NCBI GenBank assembly: GCA_937910905.1
Contig: CALEPV010000068.1
Span: 1 to 47,096 of the forward strand
DNA from: an uncultured Prevotellaceae bacterium
GTDB lineage: Bacteria > Bacteroidota > Bacteroidia > Bacteroidales > Bacteroidaceae
Direction of reading: 5' to 3'
DNA: 47,096 nucleotides
This document shows, piece after piece, positions 15,999 to 24,244 of the stretch; positions within the stretch are counted from its first letter, which is position 1; each line of letters begins with the position of its first letter. The position numbers were made by a program, and so were the translations under genes. Under the pieces are notes generated by a model that was given only the letters and a program-made list of their open reading frames with translations, was not told the DNA's origin and ran no database searches.

Positions 15999-17076
15999 CA
16001 CCTTCATCCGCGGGCTGATAGGCCTGGCCATAGCCACAGGCATAGGGATGCTCATCAACAGGCTCAGCGGCGTGTTGCTGCCATTCTTCATAGGCTGGCT
16101 GCTGGCCTACCTGCTCTACCCCTTCGTCCACTTCCTACAGTACCGCTGTCGGCTGCGCAACCGCACGCTGAGCATCATCGTGGCAGGAGTGGTGGTCGCT
16201 CTGATCATAGCGCTGTTCCTGCAACTCACCATCCCGCCCATCATCAACGAAGTGTCGAAGCTCAGCGGACTGATCACGCAGTACGCCGAGGACAATCTGG
16301 GAGGCACGGAGGTGATGCCCTGGATACAGAATACGCTGAACAGCATAACATCAACCGAAACCGAGACGCTGGTCAAGCTAATCAAGGAGAACAGCCTCAT
16401 GGAGATAGTCCAATCGACGCTGGGCTACGCCTGGGGCTTCATCTACGAGACGCTGGGGCTGGTGATAGGTGTGATAGGTTCAGCCATAGTGCTGCTCTAC
16501 ATGTTCTTCATCCTACAGGACTACGAGGCCATAGCCGAGGGCTGGGTGAAGCTGTTCCCAAAGGCTAGCCGCCCGATGGCAGCACGTGTGGCCCGCGACG
16601 TGAAGTCAGGCATGAACTCCTACTTCCGCGGGCAGGGCCTAGTGGCACTATGTGTGGGCATACTGTTCGCCATAGGCTTCCTCATTGTCGACTTCCCGAT
16701 GGCGGTAGGACTGGGGCTGTTCATCGGCTTCCTGAACCTCGTGCCGTACCTTCAGACGCTAGGTCTCATACCAATGGCCATCTTCGCGCTGCTCCGTGCA
16801 GCCGACACGGGAGAGAGCTTCTGGAGCATATTCCTGCTGGGTGTGCTGGTGGTGGCTATAGTACAGGTCATCCAGGATACCATACTTGTGCCCAAAATCA
16901 TGGGGGCAACAATGGGGCTGAATCCTGCGGTGATACTGCTGTCGCTATCTGTATGGGGCAGCCTGATGGGCTTCATAGGGCTGATCATCGCCCTGCCGCT
17001 CACCACAATCCTTATCTCCTACTACCGCCAGTTCGTGCTCGAAGAGCCCGACCCTAGCCAAGCCCCAGAGCAGTAA
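15964..17076 (+). CDS. AI-2E/PerM-family transporter-like membrane protein
   Basis: 370-residue inner-membrane protein of the AI-2E transporter family (PF01594 type). It has a paired hydrophobic N-terminus (about 20-60), a further helix near 75-95, a long polar stretch, then a block of helices from about 150 to the end with the family-typical FLNLVPYLQTLG segment near 260. Members export diverse compounds or act as Na+/H+ exchangers; the substrate here is unknown. The start ATG lies inside tdk; a second ATG at 15973 is equally possible. The 3' end overlaps convergent trkA by 23 bases. Confidence 0.88.
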   Translation: MNAMLKQPITFDTFIRGLIGLAIATGIGMLINRLSGVLLPFFIGWLLAYLLYPFVHFLQYRCRLRNRTLSIIVAGVVVALIIALFLQLTIPPIINEVSKLSGLITQYAEDNLGGTEVMPWIQNTLNSITSTETETLVKLIKENSLMEIVQSTLGYAWGFIYETLGLVIGVIGSAIVLLYMFFILQDYEAIAEGWVKLFPKASRPMAARVARDVKSGMNSYFRGQGLVALCVGILFAIGFLIVDFPMAVGLGLFIGFLNLVPYLQTLGLIPMAIFALLRAADTGESFWSIFLLGVLVVAIVQVIQDTILVPKIMGATMGLNPAVILLSLSVWGSLMGFIGLIIALPLTTILISYYRQFVLEEPDPSQAPEQ

Positions 17077-18439
17077 GCAGTCCACCCTTGGGTTTCTGGA
17101 AGTAGCGCTCCAACAGCTGTAGCTGGTTGCTGCGTGTAAACACCACCACGCGGTCGCCTGCCAGTATCTGCGTGCGACCATTCACGAGGAAGCCCTCGCC
17201 ACCCCGCACTATACCGCCGATAGCTACACCCGATGGCAGGCCTAGCTGCCACACCAGCTTGCGGGTCACCAGCGAGTCCTCGGCTGCAACAAACTCTGCA
17301 ACCTCGGCATCGGCTATGGTGAGGCTCTTCACAGAAGCCACGTCGACATCCAGCATCATCTGGTAGATGTGCGATGCGGCTATGGACTTTTTATTAATAA
17401 TGGTACCGATGTCCAACTTCTCGGCCATGTTGATGTACTCCTGATTCTCGACCAGAGCCACCGTCTTGCGCACGCCCATACGCTTTGCAGCCAAGCAAGC
17501 CAGGATGTTCGTCTCGGTCTCGGCGGTGAGGGCACAGAAGGCCTGTGTCTGCCTGATGCCCTCCTCCAGCAACAGGCTGGTGTCGCGTCCGTCGCCGTTG
17601 ATTACCATCACATCGTCGTTGTCCAGCAGCTCCGTGAGCTGATGGCAGCGGTTGATGTCCTGCTCTATCAGCTTGGCCTCCATGTAGTCGGGCAGCATGT
17701 GGCACGTCTGCACGGCTATGCGCCCGCCACCCATTATCATCAGCTTCTTCACATCGGGATAGCTCTCCTTGCCCACCATCTGCCGTATCTGCTGCACGTA
17801 TCGGCGCGTAGTCATAAAGTAGGCTATGTCTCCCAGCTGCAGCGTGTCGAAGCCGCCAGGTATCAGCGTAGCCTCATCGCGCTTGATGGCCACGATATGG
17901 TAGGGCGATTCGGGCGGGCAGAGGTCCTTCAGAGGCTTGCCGTACAGCTGGTGAGCCTCCTCGCGCAGCTTGATGCCCAGCGTGATGAGTGACCCTCCGT
18001 GCACCTCGCACCACTGCCGAACCCACGAGCGCTTCACGCCGTCGATAATCTCCTGCGCCGCCAACACCTCGGGATAGATGAGCGAGCCGATGCCCATCTT
18101 GTGGAAGAACTCGCTGTTGCGATCCTCCAGGTACTCCGCATTATCGATACGCGCCACCGTCTTTTTGGCTCCCAGCGAGTGAGCCAGCGAGCAGCAAGTG
18201 AGGTTGCAGGTCTCGGATGGAGTGACTGCGATGAACAGGTCGGCCTGCGGCACACCAGCCTCCTTGAGCCCGCTGATGCTGGTAGGCGACACGCTCAGGG
18301 TCATCAGGTCAAGGCCTTCTGTGGCGTTGGCCAGCTTCTCGCTGTCGGAATCCAACAGCACTATATCATGGTTCTCGCGGGTGAGCAACGCTGCCAAATG
18401 TGTGCCCACTGCTCCAGCGCCAGCAATGATAATCTTCAT
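17054..18439 (-). CDS. trkA: Trk-type potassium uptake regulator TrkA
   Basis: Cytosolic NAD(H)-binding gating subunit of the Trk/Ktr K+ channel. It is 461 residues with the duplicated plan: RCK_N domain 1 starts IIIAGAGAVGTHLAALL, with a C-terminal regulatory half near 130-215. RCK_N domain 2 starts near residue 230 (KKLMIMGGGRIAVQ), followed by its own regulatory half. The usual partner trkH is not next to it in this window, although in many Bacteroidetes the two are adjacent. It has its own promoter box 22 bases upstream of the ATG, so the leader is short. The stop overlaps the convergent AI-2E-family gene by 23 bases. Confidence 0.96.
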   Translation of the reverse strand: MKIIIAGAGAVGTHLAALLTRENHDIVLLDSDSEKLANATEGLDLMTLSVSPTSISGLKEAGVPQADLFIAVTPSETCNLTCCSLAHSLGAKKTVARIDNAEYLEDRNSEFFHKMGIGSLIYPEVLAAQEIIDGVKRSWVRQWCEVHGGSLITLGIKLREEAHQLYGKPLKDLCPPESPYHIVAIKRDEATLIPGGFDTLQLGDIAYFMTTRRYVQQIRQMVGKESYPDVKKLMIMGGGRIAVQTCHMLPDYMEAKLIEQDINRCHQLTELLDNDDVMVINGDGRDTSLLLEEGIRQTQAFCALTAETETNILACLAAKRMGVRKTVALVENQEYINMAEKLDIGTIINKKSIAASHIYQMMLDVDVASVKSLTIADAEVAEFVAAEDSLVTRKLVWQLGLPSGVAIGGIVRGGEGFLVNGRTQILAGDRVVVFTRSNQLQLLERYFQKPKGGLLTALGLG

Positions 18440-18460
18440 ATTTTACATACTTTAATGCCG

Positions 18461-18468
18461 CAAAAGTA
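18461..18468 (-). promoter_or_regulatory. Promoter -7 box for trkA
   Basis: TACTTTTG followed by C on the minus strand; leader of about 17 bases. Only 22 bases separate it from the divergent box at 18491. Confidence 0.7.
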
Positions 18469-18490
18469 GGCATTAAGCACCAAAAAGCAC

Positions 18491-18498
18491 TACCTTTG
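18491..18498 (+). promoter_or_regulatory. Promoter -7 box for the threonine dehydrogenase gene
   Basis: TACCTTTG, 40 bases upstream of the ATG, back to back with the trkA promoter. Confidence 0.7.
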
Positions 18499-18537
18499 TA
18501 GCGAAAAAACGTCAAACCCACGCACATACATCAAGCA

Positions 18538-19497
18538 ATGAACAACATTTTGGTTATCGGTTCGACAGGGCAGATTGGTTCCGAGCTGACATTTGAGTTG
18601 CGTAAACGCTACGGCAACAATCACGTCTTGGCCGGTTACATCATCGGCGCAGAGCCCAAAGGCAAGCTGGCCGAGAGCGGCCCGTCCGCTGTGACCGACG
18701 TTATCGACGGCACACACGTAGCGGAGGTAGTCAAGGAGTACAAGATTGACACCATATATAATCTGGCCGCCCTGCTCAGCGTGGTGGCAGAGACACGCCC
18801 GCGTCTGGCCTGGCGAATCGGCATCGACGGCCTCTGGAACGTCCTTGAGGTTGCCAGAGAGAACGGCTGTGCAGTATTCACGCCGTCCAGCATAGGCTCA
18901 TTCGGACCAAACACGCCGCACGACCACACACCGCAGGACACCATACAGCGGCCTCGCACCATCTACGGTGTGTCCAAGGTTACCACCGAGCTGCTGTCCG
19001 ACTACTACCACTATAAGTATGGTGTGGACACCCGCGCTGTGCGATTCCCTGGCCTCATCAGCTATCTGACACCTCCGGGCGGTGGCACCACCGATTACGC
19101 CGTAGACATATTCTACAGTGCCGTGCGCAAGCAGACGTTCTCATGCCCCATCAAGGAGGGAACCCAAATGGACATGATGTACATGCCCGATGCACTACAT
19201 GCTGCCATCAGCCTGATGGAGGCCGACCCTGCACGCCTGATCCACCGCAACGCCTTCAACGTCGCATCGATGAGCTTCGCTCCCGAAACCATATATGCAG
19301 AGATACGCAAGCTGCGCCCCGACTTCAAGATGGAGTACAACGTTGACCCGCTGAAGCAGGCAATAGCAGAGAGCTGGCCCGACTCTATGGACGACAGCGC
19401 CGCTCGTACAGAGTGGGACTGGCAGCCCCAGTACGATATCACAGCTATGACACGCGACATGCTCGACAAGCTCGAGCAGAAACTAGCTACAGAATAA
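18538..19497 (+). CDS. L-threonine 3-dehydrogenase, short-chain (SDR/epimerase-like) type
   Basis: Predicted NAD+-dependent oxidation of L-threonine to 2-amino-3-ketobutyrate. It is 319 residues with an extended-SDR fold: the Rossmann loop GSTGQIGSEL is at 8-17, the catalytic YGVSK motif lies near residue 143, and PGGGTTDYAVDIFY is a hallmark of the SDR-type threonine dehydrogenases of Bacteroidetes and some archaea. A generic epimerase name is often attached to this family; the motif set favours threonine dehydrogenase. It is followed after 18 bases by the ATPase gene with only an AT repeat between, so the two may share a transcript. Confidence 0.88.
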   Translation: MNNILVIGSTGQIGSELTFELRKRYGNNHVLAGYIIGAEPKGKLAESGPSAVTDVIDGTHVAEVVKEYKIDTIYNLAALLSVVAETRPRLAWRIGIDGLWNVLEVARENGCAVFTPSSIGSFGPNTPHDHTPQDTIQRPRTIYGVSKVTTELLSDYYHYKYGVDTRAVRFPGLISYLTPPGGGTTDYAVDIFYSAVRKQTFSCPIKEGTQMDMMYMPDALHAAISLMEADPARLIHRNAFNVASMSFAPETIYAEIRKLRPDFKMEYNVDPLKQAIAESWPDSMDDSAARTEWDWQPQYDITAMTRDMLDKLEQKLATE

Positions 19498-19515
19498 TAC
19501 ATATATATATATACT
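19498..19515. repeat. (AT)n dinucleotide run directly before the ATPase gene
   Basis: An alternating TA/AT run of about 16 bases fills the 18-base gap between the dehydrogenase stop and the ATPase ATG. It occupies the place of a ribosome binding site. Confidence 0.75.
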
Positions 19516-20346
19516 ATGGTTGGGTGCTATATCAAGCGGATAGAAATCGACTCACTGTGGCGAGGCACACGCCACATACGTTGGGACTTGCAGCCAGGAG
19601 TGAACGTACTCAGCGGCATAAACGGCGTGGGCAAAAGCACCATCCTGCGCAAGACGGTGCGGCAACTCACAGCGGGTCAGGACGCCTTGACCCGCGACTA
19701 CAGCAAGCTGGGAGTACACCTTACATTCGAACCCGAAGAGGCCGACACCGTGCGCTTCGATGTCATCAAGGGCATGGACCGTCCACTGATGAGTGCCGAT
19801 GTGCTGCAGCGTGTGGCCGACAGCCACCTGCACACAGAGCTCGACTGGCAGCTGTACCAGCTGCAGCGCCGCTACCTCGACTATCAGGTCAACCAGTCCA
19901 ACCGCATAGTGCAGCTCTTCACCAGCGCCGACCCTGCCGCGCAGCAGAAAGCAGCGGAGATTGCAGCGGAGAAGAGCCACTTCCAGGACGTCATCGACGG
20001 GCTGTTCCGCTCCACAGGCAAAACCATCGACCGCCAGTCCAACGAGGTGTTTTTCCACCATCTGGACGAACGCATCACGCCCTACATGCTCAGCTCGGGC
20101 GAGAAACAGATGCTTATCATACTGCTCACCGTGCTGGTCGAGAACCGGCAACCCACGGTGCTGCTCATGGACGAGCCGGAAGTGAGCCTGCACATAGAGT
20201 GGCAGCAGCAACTGCTTGAGCATATCCTAGACCTCAACCCGAATGCACAGATTATCGTTACGACACACTCGCCAGCGATGATTATGAGTGGGTGGATGGA
20301 CTGCGTAACAGATGTGGAGGACATAATAATAGACAATCAAGAATGA
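19516..20346 (+). CDS. ABC/AAA-type ATPase, partner of a DUF4435 protein
   Basis: 276-residue compact ATPase with a complete ABC-type set: Walker A SGINGVGKST at 33-42, signature MLSSGEKQML at 191-200, Walker B LLMDEPEVSL with Asp219 and Glu220, and switch His251 in TTHSP. The arm between Walker A and the signature (about 45-190) is a short helical insertion without a long coiled coil. This matches the AAA_21/OLD-type predicted ATPases. It precedes a DUF4435 gene on the same strand, the two-gene plan of PARIS (AriA/AriB) anti-phage systems, though AriA is considerably longer. The stop codon lies inside a 7-bp repeat tract. Role unknown; nucleic acid sensing or defence is inference. Confidence 0.85.
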   Translation: MVGCYIKRIEIDSLWRGTRHIRWDLQPGVNVLSGINGVGKSTILRKTVRQLTAGQDALTRDYSKLGVHLTFEPEEADTVRFDVIKGMDRPLMSADVLQRVADSHLHTELDWQLYQLQRRYLDYQVNQSNRIVQLFTSADPAAQQKAAEIAAEKSHFQDVIDGLFRSTGKTIDRQSNEVFFHHLDERITPYMLSSGEKQMLIILLTVLVENRQPTVLLMDEPEVSLHIEWQQQLLEHILDLNPNAQIIVTTHSPAMIMSGWMDCVTDVEDIIIDNQE

Positions 20347-20396
20347 TGAGCAATGATGGACAATGAATACTAGTTCATTGTCCATTGTTCATTAAA
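20335..20396. repeat. 7-bp repeat tract with 12-bp hairpin between ATPase and DUF4435 genes
   Basis: Words such as AATGATG, GACAATG, TTCATTG and CCATTGTTC recur in roughly 7-base steps. Within the tract 20356-20367 pairs perfectly with 20374-20385 (12-bp stem, loop TACTAG). The hairpin ends about 12 bases before the first DUF4435 ATG and has no T run, so it is more likely to affect translation or mRNA stability than to end transcription. Confidence 0.65.
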
Positions 20397-20402
20397 ATGA
20401 AT

Positions 20403-21419
20403 ATGAAACGTCTCATCCGAAATCTCTCATCACGCTACTTAGAGGCTGCAGCCAAACTACGGCCATCCAATAGTCGGTGCCGAGTCATCGCCTATGTGGA
20501 GAGCTTCGATGACATAGCCTTCTGGCGGAGAATACTCGATGAGTACGAAGACGACACCCGATACTTCGAGGTGAAGCTGCCCAGCCACACCTCGCTGAGC
20601 AAAGGCAAGCGTACTGCACTGTCCAACATCCTCAAGTCCGACCAGCTCGGGGCATCGCTCATAGCATGTGTGGATGCCGACTACGACTGGCTGCTGGGCG
20701 ACCGCAACGAAGCCTCGAAGCTCATCAACCACTCGCCTTACGTGGTGCATACCTACGTGTATGCCATAGAGAACTTCCTATGCTACGCCCCGTCGCTGCA
20801 TCGTGCCGTGGTGCAGGCCACGCTGAACGACCGTCCCGTTATAGACTACGAAGCATTCCTGACCACCTATAGCGAGATTATATGGCCACTCTTTGTGTGG
20901 AATGTGTGGTGCTACCAGTACGATCACTACCGAACTTTCTCGATGTCCGACCTTGCTACATTCATCAGCCTGGACAAGCAGGTTAACATCCATCACCCTG
21001 AAGAGACGCTGGCCACGGTGCAGCGGCGTGTGAACCAGAAGGTAGCGTGGATGCAGCGCCACTTCCCTCAAGGCCGCAAGACCTACCCGCAGGTGCGTGA
21101 CCATCTGCTACAGCTTGGGATAACGCCAGCCACCACATACCTGTTCATTCAGGGGCACACGCTGTTTGAGAATGTTATTATACCGCTATTGGACCCCATC
21201 TGCATAATGCTGCGCAAGGAGCGCGAGCGCGAGATACGGTCCCTTGCATGTCACGCCACACAGCGTCAGAACGAGCTGAGCAGCTACCAGCACTCGCAGT
21301 TGCCCATAGAAACTGTGCTTCGCAAGAACACAGGCTTCATGTCGGCCCCGCAGATGCAATGGGTTAGAGACAGGATTGCGAAGCTACCCAGTTGCACACC
21401 AACGCCAGCAGAAGCGTAG
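20403..21419 (+). CDS. DUF4435 (TOPRIM-like) protein
   Basis: 338 residues from the Met at 20403; an ATG two codons upstream (20397) is equally possible. It carries the DUF4435 hallmarks, related to OLD/TOPRIM nucleases: Glu33 in YVESFDDIAFW, the acidic pair Asp91/Asp93 in CVDADYDWL, and an IENFL segment just after. A helical C-terminal half follows. In PARIS systems the DUF4435 partner (AriB) is a nuclease held and released by the ATPase; here the acidic residues look intact, so metal-dependent cleavage is plausible. It ends 9 bases before a strong terminator. Confidence 0.82.
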   Translation: MKRLIRNLSSRYLEAAAKLRPSNSRCRVIAYVESFDDIAFWRRILDEYEDDTRYFEVKLPSHTSLSKGKRTALSNILKSDQLGASLIACVDADYDWLLGDRNEASKLINHSPYVVHTYVYAIENFLCYAPSLHRAVVQATLNDRPVIDYEAFLTTYSEIIWPLFVWNVWCYQYDHYRTFSMSDLATFISLDKQVNIHHPEETLATVQRRVNQKVAWMQRHFPQGRKTYPQVRDHLLQLGITPATTYLFIQGHTLFENVIIPLLDPICIMLRKEREREIRSLACHATQRQNELSSYQHSQLPIETVLRKNTGFMSAPQMQWVRDRIAKLPSCTPTPAEA

Positions 21420-21428
21420 ACATACTAT

Positions 21429-21486
21429 GCTGGCGAGCCGCCTGCGCTCCAATACTAGCCGGAACGCAGGCGGCTCGCTAGCTTTT
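21429..21486 (+). terminator. Intrinsic terminator after the DUF4435 gene
   Basis: Arms 21429-21446 and 21465-21482 pair over 18 bp, GC-rich, with one G-T wobble and an 18-base loop; TTTT follows at 21483. It is a strong rho-independent terminator for the ATPase-DUF4435 transcript. Confidence 0.85.
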
Positions 21487-21497
21487 ATATGAGTATT

Positions 21498-21619
21498 CAG
21501 CAACGCCTTTCGGTGTGCACCAGCTTGTCTTCCAACGTGCTTTGCCTCGCAATTCTGCATACTTCGATTCGCAAGTCAGCGTGACTCGATTCGCAAGTCA
21601 GCGTGACTCAATTCGCAAT
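21498..21619. repeat. 22-bp tandem array at the convergent DUF4435/GH2 boundary
   Basis: Two identical 22-base units at 21564-21585 and 21586-21607, then a partial third (21608-21618). Each unit ends AGTCAGCGTGAC; with the next base this gives AGTCA-GCG-TGACT arms. The preceding 22-base blocks match the unit at about 13 (21542), 9 (21520) and 10 (21498) of 22 positions, so degraded copies may extend upstream. The GH2 stop codon (21598-21600) lies inside the second unit. Confidence 0.8.
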
Positions 21620-24069
21620 GTACCCTTCTTCAAGCCCTTGGCCGATGCTTCTATGATGATTGTTCCAGCCTTGTCTGCACAGCTCTGTATGATAGCTGTA
21701 AGCTGCCCTGCAAAGGCGTGATGCTCTGGTTTGTGGAACAAATCAAGGTTGGCTGCATCGCCATTAGCAGCTGCACGGAACGTGCCTGCACCCTTGACAT
21801 TGAAGCGTATCAGATTGGCGGCATCAGGTATGAGGTTACCGTCCTTGTCCACTACCCTAACTGTTACATAGCACAGGTCATCGCCATCAGCGCTGATGCT
21901 GGTGCGATCCGGAACGAGCTCAATGTGGTCGGGCTTGCCAGCTGTGCGAACTATTGCCGAGCGTCCATCGGCTGTCACGACCTTAACCTCTCCAGCCTCG
22001 TACTTGACATCCGTCCACATCAGGCGGTAACGACGCTGCAGCCAATAGGGGTCGCCAGCGGCACGTGCCTGCTCGCTTTCTGCCTTGGTGTACTTATGCT
22101 GTGTGCCCTGACTCACGCCATTGACGAACAGCTCTGCGCTTTCAGCGTCTGTGTAGACGAACACGGGCACCGTCTGTCCCTCCATACCCGGCCATGTCCA
22201 GTGCGGCAGGATGTGCAGCGTCTGTGCGTTCTTGTTCCAATGGCTGCGGTACAGATAGTACCGGTCCTTGGGCAGCGAAGCCAAGTCGATGATGCCGAAG
22301 AGACTGCTGTGCGAGGGCCACGCATCTGTGTCGTAGGGTGAAGGCTCGCCCAGATAGTCGAAGCCCGTCCATACGAACTGGCCAATCTCCCACTCGTGGT
22401 CCTCTGCATTGGCAAAGTCCACATCGGGCAAGTTGCTCCATGAGCAGTATTCCAAATCATAGCCAGTACTCTGGTGGTCATCGTAGGTGGCATCGTGCTT
22501 AATCGCTATTGGAAGCTTATATACGCCACGCGAGCTTACGGTGGAGCTTGTCTCGGAGCCCAACACGATGTTCTGCGGCAGTTTCTGATAGGCTTCCTCA
22601 TAGCGATGTGCACGGTAGTTGAAGCCCGGAATGTCGAGCATAGCCGCAAAGCCGTTGCCAAGCACACAGCTCACCTGGTCCATACCGCAGGTCACAGGAC
22701 GGGTCGGATCCTCACGATGACAGATGTCCTGCAGGAACGAAGCCACGCGGTAGCCTTCGGCCGAGCACTGTGTAGGCACCTCGTTGCCCACGCTCCACAT
22801 CACCACAGCAGGTGAGTTGCGGTAATGACGCACCAGATTGACCATATCACGCTCTACCCACTCGCCGAAATAGCGATGATAGCCATTCTTGCACTTGGCT
22901 ATGTCCCACTCGTCGAAAGGCTCAAGCATCATCATAAAGCCCATAGAGTCGCAAAGCTCCACAAGCTCTGGGGCCGGCATGTTGTGCGATGTGCGAATGG
23001 CATCGCAACCCATCTCCTTCAGCAATGTGAGCTGCCGGCGCAGCGCTGCACGGTTGACGGCAGCACCCAGCGGGCCTAAGTCGTGGTGATTGCACACACC
23101 TTGGAACTTGCGTGACTGTCCATTGAGGAAGAAGCCGCGGTCTGCCACGAATTCGAGTGTGCGTATGCCGAACACCTGCTCATACTGGTCTACCTGCTCG
23201 TCGCCGTCGTACACTTTGGTTCTCAGACGGTACAGGCTAGGCTGTTCGGGTGACCATAGCTTGGGCTGTGCAACTATGAAGTTCTGCTGTAAGGGCTGCC
23301 CATGAGCTATTGTCTGCGTATTGTCCTTCGATGCTACAACTGTGCCGCTTGCATCAATGACGTCGCTGACGAGCTGCAATGTCTTGCCCTCTGCATTGTC
23401 CAAGGTGTATCTCACAGTCACAGAGGCTTGGCCTGTGGATGTCAGCTTAGTGGTGACCTGAGCACCCCACACCGCCACGTGCACATCCGATGTGTGCACC
23501 AGATGCACGTTACGGTAGAGGCCTGCACCAGAATACCAGCGGCTGCTCATCTCACGGTTCTCCAGTCGTACGGCGAGTGTATTTGGCTGAGCGTCAGTAT
23601 TCAGGAGGTCCGTCACATCAATGAAGAATGAGTTATAGCCGTATGGCCAGAATATCGCTTCGGTGCCATTCACATAGACGTGCGCCTCACTCATAGCGCC
23701 GTCGAACACCAGCGTGGTGCGTCCACCGGCAGGTGTATCGAACTGCGTCCTGTACCATCCCACGCCTGTATACGGCAGGCCGCCTGTTCGACCTGTTTTC
23801 CATGTAGCCACCTTCTCACCATTCTGCGTGACTGCCACCTTCTGCAAATCGCAGTCACGCGAGAACGGGCCAGTGATAGCCCAGTCGTGTGGCACTGTGA
23901 CAGTCTGCCACGAGCGGTCATCATACTGTGCTGCTTCAGCACCTGCGGCATCGCCACGGTAGAACTTCCAGCCGTCACGCAGCAGCTGGTCGGTGCGCTG
24001 CACCTGGGCATTGCCCTGGCCTGAAGCTAAAGCGGCTAACGCAAAAAGGAATAGGAGTAAGCGTTTCAT
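21598..24069 (-). CDS. Glycoside hydrolase family 2 (beta-galactosidase type), secreted
   Basis: 823 residues with a signal peptide (about 1-21, GNAQ). Domain order: a beta-sandwich sugar-binding domain (about 40-190), an immunoglobulin-like domain (200-300), and a TIM barrel (305-600) with acid/base Glu430 in WSVGNEVP and nucleophile Glu506 in GSETSSTVSSRG. C-terminal Ig-like domains follow (about 615-823, including a DUF4982-type domain). This is the common Bacteroidetes GH2 architecture acting on beta-galactosides or related sugars of plant glycans; the exact bond is uncertain. The last codons and stop are part of a 22-bp repeat, so the C-terminal end has probably drifted. No TAnnTTTG box seen; it may follow the alkD-like gene or have a weaker promoter. 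Confidence 0.92.
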   Translation of the reverse strand: MKRLLLFLFALAALASGQGNAQVQRTDQLLRDGWKFYRGDAAGAEAAQYDDRSWQTVTVPHDWAITGPFSRDCDLQKVAVTQNGEKVATWKTGRTGGLPYTGVGWYRTQFDTPAGGRTTLVFDGAMSEAHVYVNGTEAIFWPYGYNSFFIDVTDLLNTDAQPNTLAVRLENREMSSRWYSGAGLYRNVHLVHTSDVHVAVWGAQVTTKLTSTGQASVTVRYTLDNAEGKTLQLVSDVIDASGTVVASKDNTQTIAHGQPLQQNFIVAQPKLWSPEQPSLYRLRTKVYDGDEQVDQYEQVFGIRTLEFVADRGFFLNGQSRKFQGVCNHHDLGPLGAAVNRAALRRQLTLLKEMGCDAIRTSHNMPAPELVELCDSMGFMMMLEPFDEWDIAKCKNGYHRYFGEWVERDMVNLVRHYRNSPAVVMWSVGNEVPTQCSAEGYRVASFLQDICHREDPTRPVTCGMDQVSCVLGNGFAAMLDIPGFNYRAHRYEEAYQKLPQNIVLGSETSSTVSSRGVYKLPIAIKHDATYDDHQSTGYDLEYCSWSNLPDVDFANAEDHEWEIGQFVWTGFDYLGEPSPYDTDAWPSHSSLFGIIDLASLPKDRYYLYRSHWNKNAQTLHILPHWTWPGMEGQTVPVFVYTDAESAELFVNGVSQGTQHKYTKAESEQARAAGDPYWLQRRYRLMWTDVKYEAGEVKVVTADGRSAIVRTAGKPDHIELVPDRTSISADGDDLCYVTVRVVDKDGNLIPDAANLIRFNVKGAGTFRAAANGDAANLDLFHKPEHHAFAGQLTAIIQSCADKAGTIIIEASAKGLKKGTLRIESR

Positions 24070-24175
24070 GTTAGGTTATGGGGTTAAAGGGTTATTAAGG
24101 GGTGAGGTTATTAGGTTGTGAGGGGGAGGATTTTAGGGGGTGATGTGGAGGTTATTAGGTTATTCGGGGAAGGTC
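24070..24175. repeat. Low-complexity leader upstream of the GH2 gene
   Basis: Built from GGTTATTA-like words in 7-8 base steps, e.g. GAGGTTATTAGGTT at 24104 and again at 24148. On the coding (minus) strand it is pyrimidine-rich (AACCTAATAACC type). It resembles the other 7-bp repeat tracts in the window. No gene or promoter box is visible in it. Confidence 0.6.
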
Positions 24176-24244
24176 CTAAAGTGTGAAGATAATGATGGGC
24201 TTTGCGGGTAAACAGCAAAGCACTAACGGTGATATGAGGTTTGG

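Noticed and set aside
19516..21419. Calling the pair PARIS outright
   Set aside because: The ATPase is much shorter than AriA and there is no mobile-element context; only the two-gene plan and the DUF4435 motifs agree.
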